NCBI GenBank assembly: GCA_035772405.1
Contig: JAYKKM010000147.1
Location: 620,001-684,000 of the forward strand
Length of the DNA: 64,000 bases
Source: Chrysogorgia sp. JL179-B06
Lineage: Eukaryota > Cnidaria > Anthozoa > Scleralcyonacea > Chrysogorgiidae
Direction: 5' to 3'
Below the pieces are notes generated by a model, which worked only from the letters and a program-made list of their open reading frames with translations, was not told the DNA's origin and made no database searches. Positions 12,101 to 26,400 of this stretch are shown piece by piece; within the stretch, counting starts at the first letter, position 1; each line of letters opens with the position of its first letter. The translations under genes and the position numbers were made by a program.

Positions 12101-15100
12101 TTGAAATAATTAATATAACATTTTTGTCTGATATCGATTGAACAGGCGTGCGAGGGGTTATTGTGGTTGCATATTTCTAGTCATAAGGTGTTCTTGATGA
12201 ATATATTAAATCCGCGCTCTTCGAAATAATAGACAACGAACATAAGTTAGTTTCTACTAAAACAATACGATTATTACTCCGCCTGCCCGTACGCGCGGAG
12301 GTTTAAAATGGCCGCGTCTGTTTTCGTAGTCGGTGTCAGAAACTGGCACGTACACGTGCATAATTTCCTTGTGAATTGTGTACATCAAGTGACATCAATA
12401 GACATTTAGGGACTTTATAGAGGGGTACTTGTGTTTTCTTGTGGATAATCAACATAATAAACTATCACCTGTTGGGAGAGTCAACCCTCTTGAGCAGTTC
12501 CATTAATCCCCATTTATTTATTTTATCTATTTTTTTATTTTTTTTTTTTTTTATTATTTATTTATTTTATTATTTTTATTATTATCCCCATTAATCCCCA
12601 TATATTTCGTTGCCTGCAGACGGAATGAACGCCTGAGCAGGCGTCTTGTTAGCTCTCAATTACTGACGCGATAGTTAACTTGGACTTGTAGAAATTTCGA
12701 GCTAATAATCTAATTGTTAAAGGGACACTCCATCCCCCAAAACAAGTGTTGCTTAAATGAAAGTTCTTTGTCGTCTTACATGAGAATGGGTATTAGTTTT
12801 CTTCTAATCGTTTTAGTTTTAGAGAAATTTGGCTTTGTTTGTCGTATTTAGGTGAATTGAAGGCCGCCATTTTTGTTCTGATTGCGGGCGAATGCGGTCG
12901 CTCCCATTAATGTTTGACGTCAATGAATGATAGAAACACTTTGAAAAGAAATCCTTCACAATAGCGTGAATAGAAATGTTGCACAATAGACTAAGACCAC
13001 GTTATTGTCATGCTATTGTGAAGCGTTTCTTTGTGTAGTGTTTCTATCACGCAATGACGTCAAAAATTAATGGGAGCGACCGCATTCGCCCGCAATCAGA
13101 ACAAAAATGGCGGCCTTCAATTTACAAAAATACGATAAACAAAGCCAAATTTCTCTTAGAAGAAAACTAATACCCATTCTCATGTAAGGCGACAAAGAAC
13201 TTTCATGTAAGCAACACTTGTTTTTAGGGTGGGGTGTCCCTTTAAATACATGCATGATATTGGTAATCAAGGTATCTATTACTTCAATGGATTTTTATTA
13301 TTTGCTTCTTAAAGTACACATTCATTTATATAAATACCTGTATCCAGATGGACAAACGGTACACTGAGAAGATCCTGTCAAACTATATGTCCCATTATCA
13401 CACTCTTGTGGTGACTGGGAGTTGTAGAGACATTTTTTACCAGCCGGACATTCTTGACATTGCTCTGCCTTATGTATCGTACTGTACGTTCCGTTAGGAC
13501 AAGAAATTGGTGCTGACAGTTCCTTCCTTGGACAATAAAACCCTTCAGGGCAATCACTACACATCATTTGACGTCCTGACGAGTATTCACCAGCTGCACA
13601 AGAAACTGGGTTGTTTGTTTTATTTTTGCAGCTATAAAGAAAAAAGGAACAAAATATACTAGATGAATATTAGACTAGGGTACGAAAAGTAAGGTGATTG
13701 GTTACTAACAAACTATTGTTACTGTATATATAAAAGTGTGATATACTAGTGCTATGTAATGTTACAAGTGTTATAAAAGTAATATAAAAGTATTGTGCTA
13801 CGTAGGTAGTGTAGAAATACAAATTGAATACTGTAAAAGGTTGGTGTACTGCCGAAATAGTTTGTAGGAGGTCTAACGTTTAGAGAAAAGGCCCTTCATC
13901 AGAGAGTCTTTTTAGTCTTTTAATTAACTTCCACCATTTTAAAATACAAATAATTAAGAATTATTGGATGAGGCTGAGCAGGATATCCAGAATTATTCAG
14001 ACCGAGGTCAGTGTTATCCGCCGAAGACGAAGGCTGAGGCGGATAACACTGACCGAGGTCTGAATAATTCTGGATATCCTGCATAAGCCGAATCCAATAA
14101 TTCTTTTATTATTCATTCTGTTACACTTAACGAATAAATTGTTGGGTTGAAAACGTTGCAAAACGAGCACTAGCCATTGTGAACAATTCAAAACAAAACA
14201 CAGCTCAACTCAAAATGTTCCCGCGTATTTGTAATTTCACGCAAAATACCGCTGGAATATCTCGAGCTCCGTCCAATAACCTCTACAGATATCTGTTTTT
14301 GCTGAAAAATAGCGCGGGCACCTGCAAATACCGAGAATTATGCGTAGGCTTTTAGCCAATGAAAAAACGAGAACAGCGTACAATGAATAATAAATATAAT
14401 ATGTAGATTTGAAATGACAACCAAAATGGTGGGGTCACGCAACAGAACTGCTGCAAGTGCACCCTTAGAAATTAATAGTATAATAACGGTAATAAAATAT
14501 TTGAAAATAAAGGTATACTTTATATAATTAATTTGCTAATAATTATCATATATAATATATTATGTAGATAATAAATATCAAGAATAGGACATGGTATAAC
14601 GGCAGCAAGAATTTGACGACAGGGATATTATGAGTGGAACAACATTTAGGATTCCAACATTTCCAGGTGATAAAGTTGTTAACATTATAAGAATTAATTA
14701 CAACCTTAGTAAGTGCTATGCAAAGTGTTATGCAAAGTGTTATGCAAAGTGTTGGTAAAGTGTTAGGTAAAATGTTAGGTAAAATGTTACGTAAAGTGTT
14801 ACGTAAGGTAAAGTGTTAGGTAAAGTGTTAGGTAAAATGTTAGGTAAAGTGTTACGTAAAGTGTTACGTAATGTATTAGGTAAAGTATTAGGTAAAGTGT
14901 TAGGTTATAGGTAAAGTGTTAGGTAAAGTGTTAGGTAAAGTGTTAGGTAAAGTGTTAGGTAAAGTGTTATGTAAAGTGTTAGGTAAAGTGTTAGGTAAAG
15001 TGTTAGGTAAAGTGTTAGGTAAAGTGTTTGGTAAAGTGTTAGGTAAAGTGTTAGGTAAAGTGTTAGGTAAAGTGTTAGATAAAGTGTTAGGTAAAGTGTT

Positions 15101-17384
15101 AGGTAAAGTGTTTGGTAAAGTGTTTGGTAAAGTGTTATAGGTAAAGTGTTATAGGTAAAGTGTTAGGTAAAGTGTTATAGGTAAAGTGTTATAGGTAAAA
15201 TGTTAGGTAAAGTGTTAGGTAAAGTGTTAGGTAAAGTGTTAGGTAAAGTGTTACGTAAAGTGTTGGGTAAAGTGTTGGGTAAAGTGTTAGGTAAAGTGTT
15301 AGATAAAGTGTTGGGTAAAGTGTTAGGTAAAGTGTTAGATAAAGTGTGTTAGGTAAAGTGTTAGGTAAAGTGTTAGGTAAAGTGTTAGGTAAAGTGTTAG
15401 GTAAAGTGTTAGGTAAAGTGTTAGCTAAAGTGTTAGGTAAAGTGTGTTAGGTAAATTGTTAGGTAAAGTGTTAGATAAAGTGTTAGGTAGTGTGTTACGT
15501 AAAGTGTTAGATAAAGTGTGTTAGGTAAAGTGTTAGGTAAAGTGTTAGGTAAAGTGTTAGATAAAGTGTGTTAGGTAAAGTGTTAGGTAAAGTGTTAGGT
15601 AAAGTGTTAGGTAAAGTGTTAGATAAAGTGTGTTAGGTAAATTGTTAGGTAAAGTGTTTGGTAAAGTGTTAGGTAGTGTGTTACGTAAAGTGTTAGATAA
15701 AGTGTGTTAGGTAAAGTGTTAGGTAAAGTGTTAGGTAAAGTGTTAGCTAAAGTGTTAGGTAAAGTGTTAGATAAAGTGTTAGGTAAAGTGTTAGATAAAG
15801 TGTGTTAGGTAAAGTGTTAGGTAAAGTGTTAGGTAAAGTGTTAGGTAAAGTGTTAGATAAAGTGTGTTAGGTAAATTGTTAGGTAAATTGTTAGGTAAAG
15901 TGTGTTATGTAAATTGTTAGGTAAAGTGTTAGGTAGTGTGTTAACTGTTAAGTAAAGTGTTAGGTAAAGTGTTAGGTAAAGTGTTAGGCAAAGTGTTAGG
16001 TAAAGTGTTAGGTAAAGTGTTAAGTAAAGTGTTAGGTAAAGTGTTAGGTAAAGTGTTAGGTAAAGTGTTAGGTAAAGTGTTAGGTAAAGTGTTAGGTAAA
16101 GTGTTATAGGTAAAGTGTTATAGGTAAAGTGTTAGGTAAAGTGTGTTAGGTAAAGTGTTAGGTAAAGTGTTAGGTAAAGTGTTAGGTAAAGTGTTAGGTA
16201 AAGTGGAAGTAAAGTGTTAGGTAAAATGTTAGGTAAAGTGTTAGGTAAAGTGTTAGGTAAAGTGTTAGGTAAAGTGGAAGTAAAGTGTTAGGTAAAGTGT
16301 TAGGTAAAGTGTTAGGTAAAGTGTTAGCTAAAGTGTTAGCTAAAGTGTTTGGTAAAGTGTTAGATAAAGTGTGTTAGGTAAAGTGTTAGGTAAAGTGTTA
16401 GGGAAAGTGTTAGGTAAAGTGTTAGGTAAAGTGTTAGGTAAAGTGGAAGTATAGTGATACGTTTCACTCTCTAACAAAGGCCTTTGCTCGAAACGGTAGA
16501 CTTCCTACACACTATTTCGACAGTACAACAACCTTATTTCGATTTGTTACTATATTTATTTTTTAAATGAAGAGAGGATTTAACAAGTATAATAATTATT
16601 ATATGAAAAATCTTGCCAAATTGCCCAAACCAAGAAACGAAACGAATCTGAGGTCTCCAAATCAACGCATCGCCTCTCTGACCACTGAGCTATTGAGACA
16701 CGGTCAGGACTGTTAGAGATTTTCATATTTAAACATCGCTAAAATGAGTTCATACTCAAAATCAGTTCATATTTAAAATGCGTTCATACTCAAAATGAGT
16801 TCAAATTCAAAATGAACGCGTAATAAATATTTTGGTGATGTCTATATTCTACTAGACTAAGTGTGTTTTTAAATACCGACATAGACTATCCATAAGATAA
16901 CCAATTTAATTGGTTGTCTCAGATTCAGACCAATTTCACTGTTTAAAACAACCAAATACTTTGGTGAAAATGTCCGTATTTTGGTCGCTTCAACCAATAA
17001 TTTTGATTGTTTAAGGGGACTCTCTGCCTTAATTTTGGGCATAATGTATATTAGCAAATAAGAATGCTAAATTAATCCACATTTTTCTTTTTAACAAACC
17101 TGAACCCCTGTGGGCAAAGTGAGCAAACGGTTGATGCTCCCAAGCTGTATGTCCCATTGGAACAATCTTTACACACCATACTGCCATTATGAGCATATTT
17201 TCCAGCAGGACATGAAACACATTGTGAGCTGTCACTACTTGGTTCAAAACCACCAAGACAAACCTATGTAAACATACAAAATTTAAACTTAGATTCACAC
17301 AATATTCTATTCTGCTTTTTATCATTTAGTGAGACTGTCTATTAAACCCACTTACCTCCCCTAGTCACATGACAGTTAAGCACA

Positions 17385-17469
<85 letters not shown>

Positions 17470-20400
17470 TAATAATAATAATGGAAACTTTATTAAATGT
17501 TTTTCTTTTCTACATATACAATTATAAATCTCGCTTATTAAGGTAATTTACAATTGGCTACTTGAATCACAACTAATAATATATAATAACAACTAATGAC
17601 TATATAATAAAACACGCAAATTTATATACAAATATTTCAAAAAGCTAATGGAGAAAGGATGAAGTAGCTGCAATGGATCGCAAAACCCGTAAATTGATGA
17701 CAATGTATGGTGCTCTTCACCCAAAAAGTGATATTCATAGCTTATATTTATAGAGAGACAAGGGTGGAAGGGGTTTGATCAGCTGTGAAGGATGCATCAG
17801 TGCAGAGGAGAATAGTTTGGGATGGTATGTAAAGAATAGTGTGGAACCACTTTTACAACAAGTGGCAAGGACAGATGTGATTGAAACAGAAAGATGCGAA
17901 ACAAAAGAAAATTTCAAGAAAGTGAGAGAGCTAGAGAAAACGTGGACCGACAAGAGAATGTATGGACAATATAAGAGGGACTTAGATAAAGAAGTGGATA
18001 TGGAGAAGACATGGTGGTGGTTAAAAAAAAGGGGACTTGAAACCCGAGACTGAAGCACTTCTGTGTGCTGCACAAGAACAAGCGCTAAGGACAAATTATG
18101 TGAAGTTTCATATAGATAGAACTAGTGAGTCTCCACTCTGTAGACTTTGTGGTGAAAAGGGAGAGCACATAACACACTTAACAAGTGAATGCAAGAAGCT
18201 GGCTCAAAAAGAATACAAGAAAAGACATGACAACGTGGCTCGTATTGTACACTGGAAATTATGTGGCTTACACAAACTAGAGAGCTGAAAAATGGTATGA
18301 ACACATACCAAATGGGGTAATTGAATCTGATGATGTAAAGATACTCTGGGATTTTAATATACAATGCGATCATGTGATTGAAAGTCGAAGACCTGATATT
18401 GTGGTGGTGTTAAAGAAAGAAAAGGAGTGTAAGATTATAGACATCGCAGTTCCAGGAGATTGCAGAATATGTAAAAAAGAAACAGAGAAGATAGAAAAAT
18501 ATGATGAGTTAAAAAGGGAAATCCGAAAATTGTGGACAATGAAGAAAGTAGAAGTGATTCCAATAGTAGTAGGTGCCTTAGGAGCAGTTAGTAAGAAACT
18601 GGATAAGTGGATTGAGAAATTGGGAATACACATAAGAATAGAACTTCTTCAAAAGACAGCGTTATTAGGGACAGCAAGAATATTGAGAAAAAGCTTGGAA
18701 AGCTAAAACCTTTGGGACCTTAGGCTACTGGTTGCAGCCAACTCCCAAGGAAAAACAAGACCAGCATAAGAACAAGGCTGTGAAAGATATGACGATAATA
18801 ATAATAATAATAATTCTAAGGAAGATTAAGTCCGGTTATGATCTAGGAAATGGAAATGGAGTTATCAACCATTTGTTATTCATGGACGATCTCAAGATCT
18901 ATGGCAAAAATGAGAACCAGGTAGACTTACTTGCGCAGTCAGTTAGAGTTGTTAGTGAAGACTTGAGAATGGAGTTCGGGATATCAAAGTGTGCAACCCT
19001 GGGGCCTGGTCACGAAAAGGGGAAAACTCGTTAGTTGTGAAGGAATAAATATGCCAGATAACAAGGTGATCAGACCACTGAATGGTGATGATGGCTATAA
19101 GTACCTCGGGGTCCTTGAAGTAGACGATATTAAACACACTGAGATGAAGCAAATAGTCCAAAAGGAATATTTTCGTCGTGTGAGGAAAATTCTGACGTCC
19201 AAACTGAATGGAGGGAATATTATTAAAGCGATCAACACTAGAGCTGTCTCTATCGTGCGGTATGGTTCCGGTATTATCAATTGGACAAAAGAAGACCTTC
19301 AGACCATGGACCGAAAAACGAGAAAACTACTTACAATTTACCGCTCCTTACACCCACCAAGCGGATGTATAGACAGGTTATACTGGAGACGAGCTGAGGG
19401 CGGAAGAGAGATGATCAGTATTGAGAACTGTGTGACAATTGAGATCAACAGTTTGAATGCATACATTAAAAGTAGTAAGGAAAAGATGCTCAAAGCAGTT
19501 CATCGGGAAAAAGTTATACGAGAGAAAGATGAGGGTAAAGATAAGACAGCGATCATGGAAGCAAGGAAGCAAAGATATCTGGATAAACCCCTACACGGGC
19601 AGTTCTTCAAGAATAGATAGATAGATAGAATAGATAGATAGATAGAAAACTTTATTTTGACAGGGTAGCTCTTTCAGCAGAGCTGGTATCCATAGAGGCC
19701 CTGTATTTAAGTTATTACAATTGATAAGAAAGTTACTAACTATATAATTAAATAATTAATAATAAAAAATAATAATAAATAATATGTGAATTGGATTTAC
19801 AATTTTACAAAATGTTTAAAAATCTGTCTTTTAAAACTATGTAAAGAAGTTGCAGTTTTTATATCATTTGGAAGTTCATTAAAATGTTTGGCTCCTGCAT
19901 ATTTAAACGTTTTCTTTCCAAGCTCCAGCTTAAATCTTGGAAGATGAATGTCATTTCTGGATCTTGTACCGTATCTATATACTTCACTATTTCGAGTATA
20001 GTAGTTCGCAAAATATTCTGGAGCCAGATGGTGTAAGCATTTAAATACTAAACAGCATTGATGGATAATTCTCCACTGCATTAAGGGTAACCAACCTAAT
20101 TTAAGAAATGTATTTTCGGAGGAAGAAACTTGCAAAATTATTCGTGCACCTCGATTCTGAATACGCTGTAAATCATTTTTGCATCCTTCTGAGAGCTCTC
20201 CCCAGGCTGCATCAGTATAATCCAGAAGAGGTTTAACAAGTGTATTGAAAATACATTTGGTTGCAGCTATTGTAAGACAGGAACGTATACGAGCCATCAA
20301 TCCTAAACGTTTACTGGCTTTAATGACAATTTCCTCAACATGTTATTTCCACGTTAAATTTTCGTCAAAGAGTACACCTAAGTAATGAAACTTAGATACT

Positions 20401-23400
20401 CTTTCTAATTGTTGGTCATACATATACAAGCTCCAGTCATCAATGCCTGACAATTTCTGTTTAGTACCAAACAGTAGCGTCTTAGTCTTAGATGTATTCA
20501 AAATTAGGTTATTTTCAGTAATCCATTGGGCAACTCTATCCAGATCCTTCTGTAAGGTAGCAAAAACCGAAGCAGACGAGTAGTCTTCAATATAAATTAC
20601 GGTGTCATCGGCATACATATTGATGGAACAGTTTTTGAGGCAAGTTGGTAAATCATTTATGAACAGTACAAATAACAGGGGTCCAAGAATAGACCCCTGA
20701 GGAACGCCATATGTAATGTACATGTTGCATGATAGCTCATTACGGTAACTGACCACTTGTGTACGAGATGTTAGGTAATTTTGAAACCATTTTAGACTGT
20801 CATTCCTGATGCCATAATGTTCCAACTTGTGTAGCAGGAAACGATGGTCCACGGAATCGAAGGCCTTTTTCAAGTCAATGAAAACAGCTCCAGTGAGTTT
20901 TTTGTTGCACATATTTTCAAGTAACTGATCACTTAAGTAAACCACTGCAGTTTCCGTTGAATGCTGCTTTCTGAAACCAGATTGATAAGGTGACAGAACC
21001 TTATTTTCAGTTAGGAAATCGACTAACTGACTCTGTATAGCTTTCTCCATAATCTTAGAGATCAGTGGTAGGACCGAAATCGGGCGATAAGAGATAAAAC
21101 ATCTTGGGAGTGGCTCAAAAGAGGAAGGTTAAAAAAAGAGACAGAAGGATTGATAATGGCGGCGCAAGATCAAGCCCTAACCACAAATAGCATAAAGTAT
21201 CGGATCGATAAGCAAAATATATCTTCTGCGTGCAGGATGTGTGGGGTGAGAGAGGAGTCAATAAGCCATATTGTAGCGGAATGTAAGATGCTGGCCCAGA
21301 AGCAATACCGGCTGTGGAGACATGATAAGGTTGCGCAAATAATCCACTGGCAGTTCTGCGAGCGATACGACTTTGAAAGGGAGACCAAATGGTATAATCA
21401 TGAACCAGAGCCAGTGCTCGAGTCAGACAAAATGAAATTGTTATGGGACTTTAGGATCCAGACCGACCACCCTCTTGAGCGTAACAAGCCTGATATTGTT
21501 GTGCTGAACAAAGAAGATAGAACATGCCTGATTTTGGATATCGCCTGCCCTTTCGACACTAGAGTAAACAGCAAGGAAAAGGAGAAAATTGAAAATTACC
21601 AGGATCTGAAACGGGAGATTACACGAATTTGTAAATGTAAAACCGTAAAAGTCGTACCTATCATAATTGGTGTGTTGGGTACCCTACCAAAGGGCTTGGA
21701 GAAATGACTTGGAGTAATCGAGATGTCAAACTTGTTAGAATTGTTGCAGAGGGCATGTTTACTGGGATCAGCTAGGATGTTAAGGAAAGTTTTAGATACA
21801 TACATGTAAGAGTGAAGCATGTTATGTCAAGGCACCTAAGGCCACGGGAAGTAGCTTGGTGCCTCATTTAAGACACCAGCGTTAAGATAGTTTGCTGTGA
21901 TTAACAAATAAATAATAATATTAATACGGCCCCTGAGATGGGAACTTAAAAACAGTACCATGGGTATTAAGTGGAGCAGTACAATGTGATTATTGATGTC
22001 ATGGAAGGACAGTAAAGAGATTTGGATACCACTATGCGAAAGATGCCAGGGGCTCGTGGAAGTCACGTACTATTATATATTGGTCAAAGGAAGTTAATGT
22101 AGTAGTCATGGAATGCTTCTATCTAAGAAGGAGTGCCGGTACGTGGATATCGAAGAATGCACAGGATTTGGCAAGAAAGAGGGATATTCCCGGTAACAGA
22201 GCAACGGTTGTGACCAGGCAAGAACTATTAGGAAAAGCGAGTGGCTAACATCAGTTGAACTAGAAAAAATACGGAAACGTGTGCTACAGGACGAAGCAGA
22301 TAAAGTGGTTCAAAATTCAGAAGAAGGTAATCTTTATCAAGATGAAATAGAAGGAGAAAGTAATGACACAGGAGATCCAAACAGAAATAATAATGAAATA
22401 ATAATGAGTATGTAAGAATATTAGAACGTAAAGAAAAGAGGGGATTGGTGAGAAAATATAAGATCAAAGGAAAACGTTTGTCAGTTGTCGTAGAAGAGTT
22501 GAAACAGAGGACACTTGCGAAAAAAGCGAAACTAAACAGATACGAACAAAGAATCAAGCAGTATAGACAGAACCGACTGTTTAATGTCGACCAGAAGAGA
22601 TTTTACCAATAATTGAATGGTGAGAATAGGCACTAGGAGATCATACCGGATGCAGAAGAAAGCAAGACGTCATACATATGATCAACAAAGAGAAAGTGGA
22701 GTTGCAGTGCCGAATGATGCCGAACTGGAAAGCGCCAGGTGATGATGGAATACAAGGATTTTGGATCAAGAAATTAACATCATGCCACCAAGGGATAGCG
22801 GAGCAAATGGAAAAGATCTTGAACGGAGAAGTAGAAACCCCTGACTGGATGACCAGTGGAAGAACGGTACTATGCCTAAAGGATCCAGCAAAAGGTAATG
22901 CTGTAGATAACTTTAGACCCACATCGTGCCTACCATTAATGTGGACATTGATCTCGTTTCGACGAAATAAAAACATTCGTGATATTTTAGTACACAGTGC
23001 ACTCATACAAAATATTCTGGCACCAGCGGGTATCTTTTCTTGCTCTCGAGCCCGTTGTTACACTTGTTCTTTTCTTAACTCTGCTATAGGAGTATATCCG
23101 GTCTTATTTCGTTATTTGGCATAGTTTTGCATGCACCTCCTACAACATTATTTACTGCATATCATGCACAGTAAATGTTGTGTGCTCTACATTGGTGAAA
23201 CTAGTCGACGTCTCTCTGACAGATCTGCAAACTATCACCCATTTCCGGTGGTAAAGATGGCCGTAAACGACAAGAATAGCGTCTCATTTTCAAACTTGGA
23301 AACATTCATCCCATGAATTTAACGAACGATTTTCTTTTATTTAATCCCTCTGAAGTCATCGTTTTTATAGAAAGGGTGGACAAAAACACTGGCATCTCAC

Positions 23401-26400
23401 TTATAATTCCCTTGGGGTTTTCTTTATTTCACCTCCCAGTTATCAGCATTCCTTTGCATGGCCTCTTTATTGATTAACGTTAAAAATAGTAAATGACTTA
23501 CGTTTCACTCTCTGACGAAGGGCCTTTGCTCGAAACGTTAGACCTCCTACACACTATTTCGGTAGTACACCAACCTTTTAGAGTATTCAATTTGTATTTC
23601 TACACTGCCTACGCAGAACAATACTTTTATAGCACTCACTAATATTTGAGTCAGACAAACAGTTATTATTAACAATCTATTATCGATAATAAACGCTGCA
23701 ATGTAAGCACAGTTTTACAATACCTTAGGAAGTTCTGATGGAGTGGTACAAACATGGCCAGATGGACAATTTTGACATGAACCATTTCCTGCAACTGAAT
23801 ATTTCCCCTTTGCACATAAAGTGGGAGGTCCAATTTCAGAGCAATTAAAGCCAGCAGAGCAAGGAGCACATATAGATGGCCAAGCAGATACTGAAGTAGT
23901 TAGGTTACAGGCCTGTATAAACACAAACAAAGTTGGTATTAGCTACTGTAAAGGTATTTACAGGATTCATTCTGTATGCAGAGAATCAGAACAATACGGT
24001 TTTGAAACCAGAGATCCTGACAAAATGAATGGGGGCATGTTAGTCGCGTCGCTCTCACACTCATGCCCTTCCATTTAATATTTCTGTGTTCTGCACTCTG
24101 TATACTGTCCTCGACAGCAGCAGCATATCTTCAACTGGGCTTGGTCCCACCTGTGCCATTGGGTTACTTTAACAGGTTTTTGTCACGCAAGGTATATACT
24201 TATTATCTGTGTTGTTGCTCATTGCAGTTCGCAAGATGAGTACCGACTACATCCACTTTGAGCTATACAGTACATGAAGTTAGTAAAGTAATGGTAGTTA
24301 GTTGTCACTTGAACTGATCACATAGCTGTTACAGGTATGCATGTATATATTATATTAAGCGGTCTCAAGAAGTTCAGCATCGAGTGTACATGACATGTGG
24401 CTGCTAAATGTCACTATAGGGGGTGATTTAGGGTTAAAATAAAAAGTGTAACCTTTAGTAATCATTGGCTTTTTGACACAATACGTTTGGGTTAAATTTA
24501 ATAAAGTATAATAATTGTAACTTCAGGTTGTACACAGGCTAAATTATAGTTTATACATTACCTTACAGAAGCTAACATTGTGGGCACCAGTTAGGTCATA
24601 GTAAGTTCCTTCTGGACACAATCTTGGAGCATTTTCTAAACCTCCACAGCTATATTAAATTACAGGAATAATGTACATTTAATTTTGATACAAATTGCCG
24701 TACTAGTAACTTTTTGCTATTTACATGATTATAAACCTTATAATGTTCTGACATCCTGTATATAAAGTTTATGCCTTTATGGTAAGTTTAAATTTGTTTA
24801 TAAAACTGCCACCTACAATCTTGATCAGTAACAGCTGAGAAACTACCAGACAAGATAAACACAAAATGTCACCACAAAAAGCCTTTTGGCACACATTTGA
24901 TTACAAATCAAAAAATCTTAAAAGTCGGTGTACTGCCAAAATAGTATGTAACAGATCTAATATTCCCAGCGAAGGCCCTTAGGCAGAGAGTGAATCAGAA
25001 AGTGAAATAAAAACTGGGAATCAAACTTTTATATAAAAAAATAATCATCACAATCAGATATGATATGATAAACAATAAGAATGATAGGTGAATATGGTTT
25101 TGTATCTGCTTTTTTCCAATTAATTGTAATTTAGGTGCATTACTTGTGTCCTTTCCTAAATTTAGATTTACAGTGTTTTATTTATATTTTATATTAACAG
25201 GCTTATACCCATGCATGATGTTGTTGTTTATTACGGGTGCAATTAACAGCACTTAAAGCCGCTATTAAGCTCCTATATAGTAGGATGTTGGAAGCCAATT
25301 TTTGGGTATGGTTCGAGAACAGAAAAACCTGTTGGTGGAGTATAGAGCATCAAGAAAGGCGAATGTTTCGAGATGGTGGAACTCATCAGCTGTCCATCAG
25401 CTGTCGTTAAACTTTCAACGACTGTACAGTAAGAACACAGAGTCGGAAAGATTAACTGATTATCTCCAAGCGAAAGTTCACATTAACGCCTCGATAAAGA
25501 ATTGAAGGTGGGCCAAGACCGATTGCTGAAAGTTTATGCTGGTATGCTGGCTTCGTCCCAACAGATATTGAAGTCTGAATTGCAAGATGAATTATTTTTC
25601 GCTTTTGACAAGCACATTACGCATTCCGCAACGGAGTGAACAATAACCGGACACAGAGCGATTTACCTTCGCCCACAAGAGCGACAAGACCCGTTCCTTC
25701 GTCTGTTTTTCCGAATACAAATCAACAAAAGAAGCAGTTCGCAGTGAAAATCTACCCTGATAAACAAGCCAGACCGTTTACCCATTTCTCGACTTCTAAC
25801 TTCGTTCATCCCATCATACAGAAGCCCGCAACCTTTGATGGTCGAACCTCATGGGAGGCTTATTATACCCAGAAAGAAGTGCAGAAGGCAGCATTTTAGC
25901 GGCAAGTTTAAAAGGTCAGGCGGGAATCGAAAACAGGCGGAACTGCACCGCATGAAGCTTCGAAACCACACTCGACGCCGTGACGAACTAGCCAGAGTTA
26001 GCCGAGGACATCGAACGGCTGGTAAGACTAGCCTACCCCGAAGCCTCAGCCACTATCTTGGAGACATTAACTAAAGATCAGTTTGTCGATGCCCTTCCCG
26101 ATGATCGTCTTCCGTTCGTGCAGCTCTAGGAGTAACGTTGGAATTAGAATCCGAGAACGAGACCCGTGAGAACGCTGGACGTATACCAATCCAGAACCCG
26201 AACCAAATAATAGCTGCTCTGAAAAAGAATCAGGTAACGCAGTGGGGAACAAGCGGAATGAGAAGTCAGGTCGGTTGTCCGAATTAAAAGAGATAGTGAG
26301 TGAAATGCGCAAACTCGTTAGGGAGATGAACAGACAAGGAAGGCGGCCAAGATCTTCCCCTCCTCCAAAGTTAAAGAGAAAGTGTTGGATTTGTGATCCG

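Noticed and set aside
14916..15140. Open frame encoding (Gly-Lys-Val-Leu)n
   Set aside because: It is a by-product of a 12-bp tandem repeat whose unit length is a multiple of three; no start context, splice signals or flanking domain.
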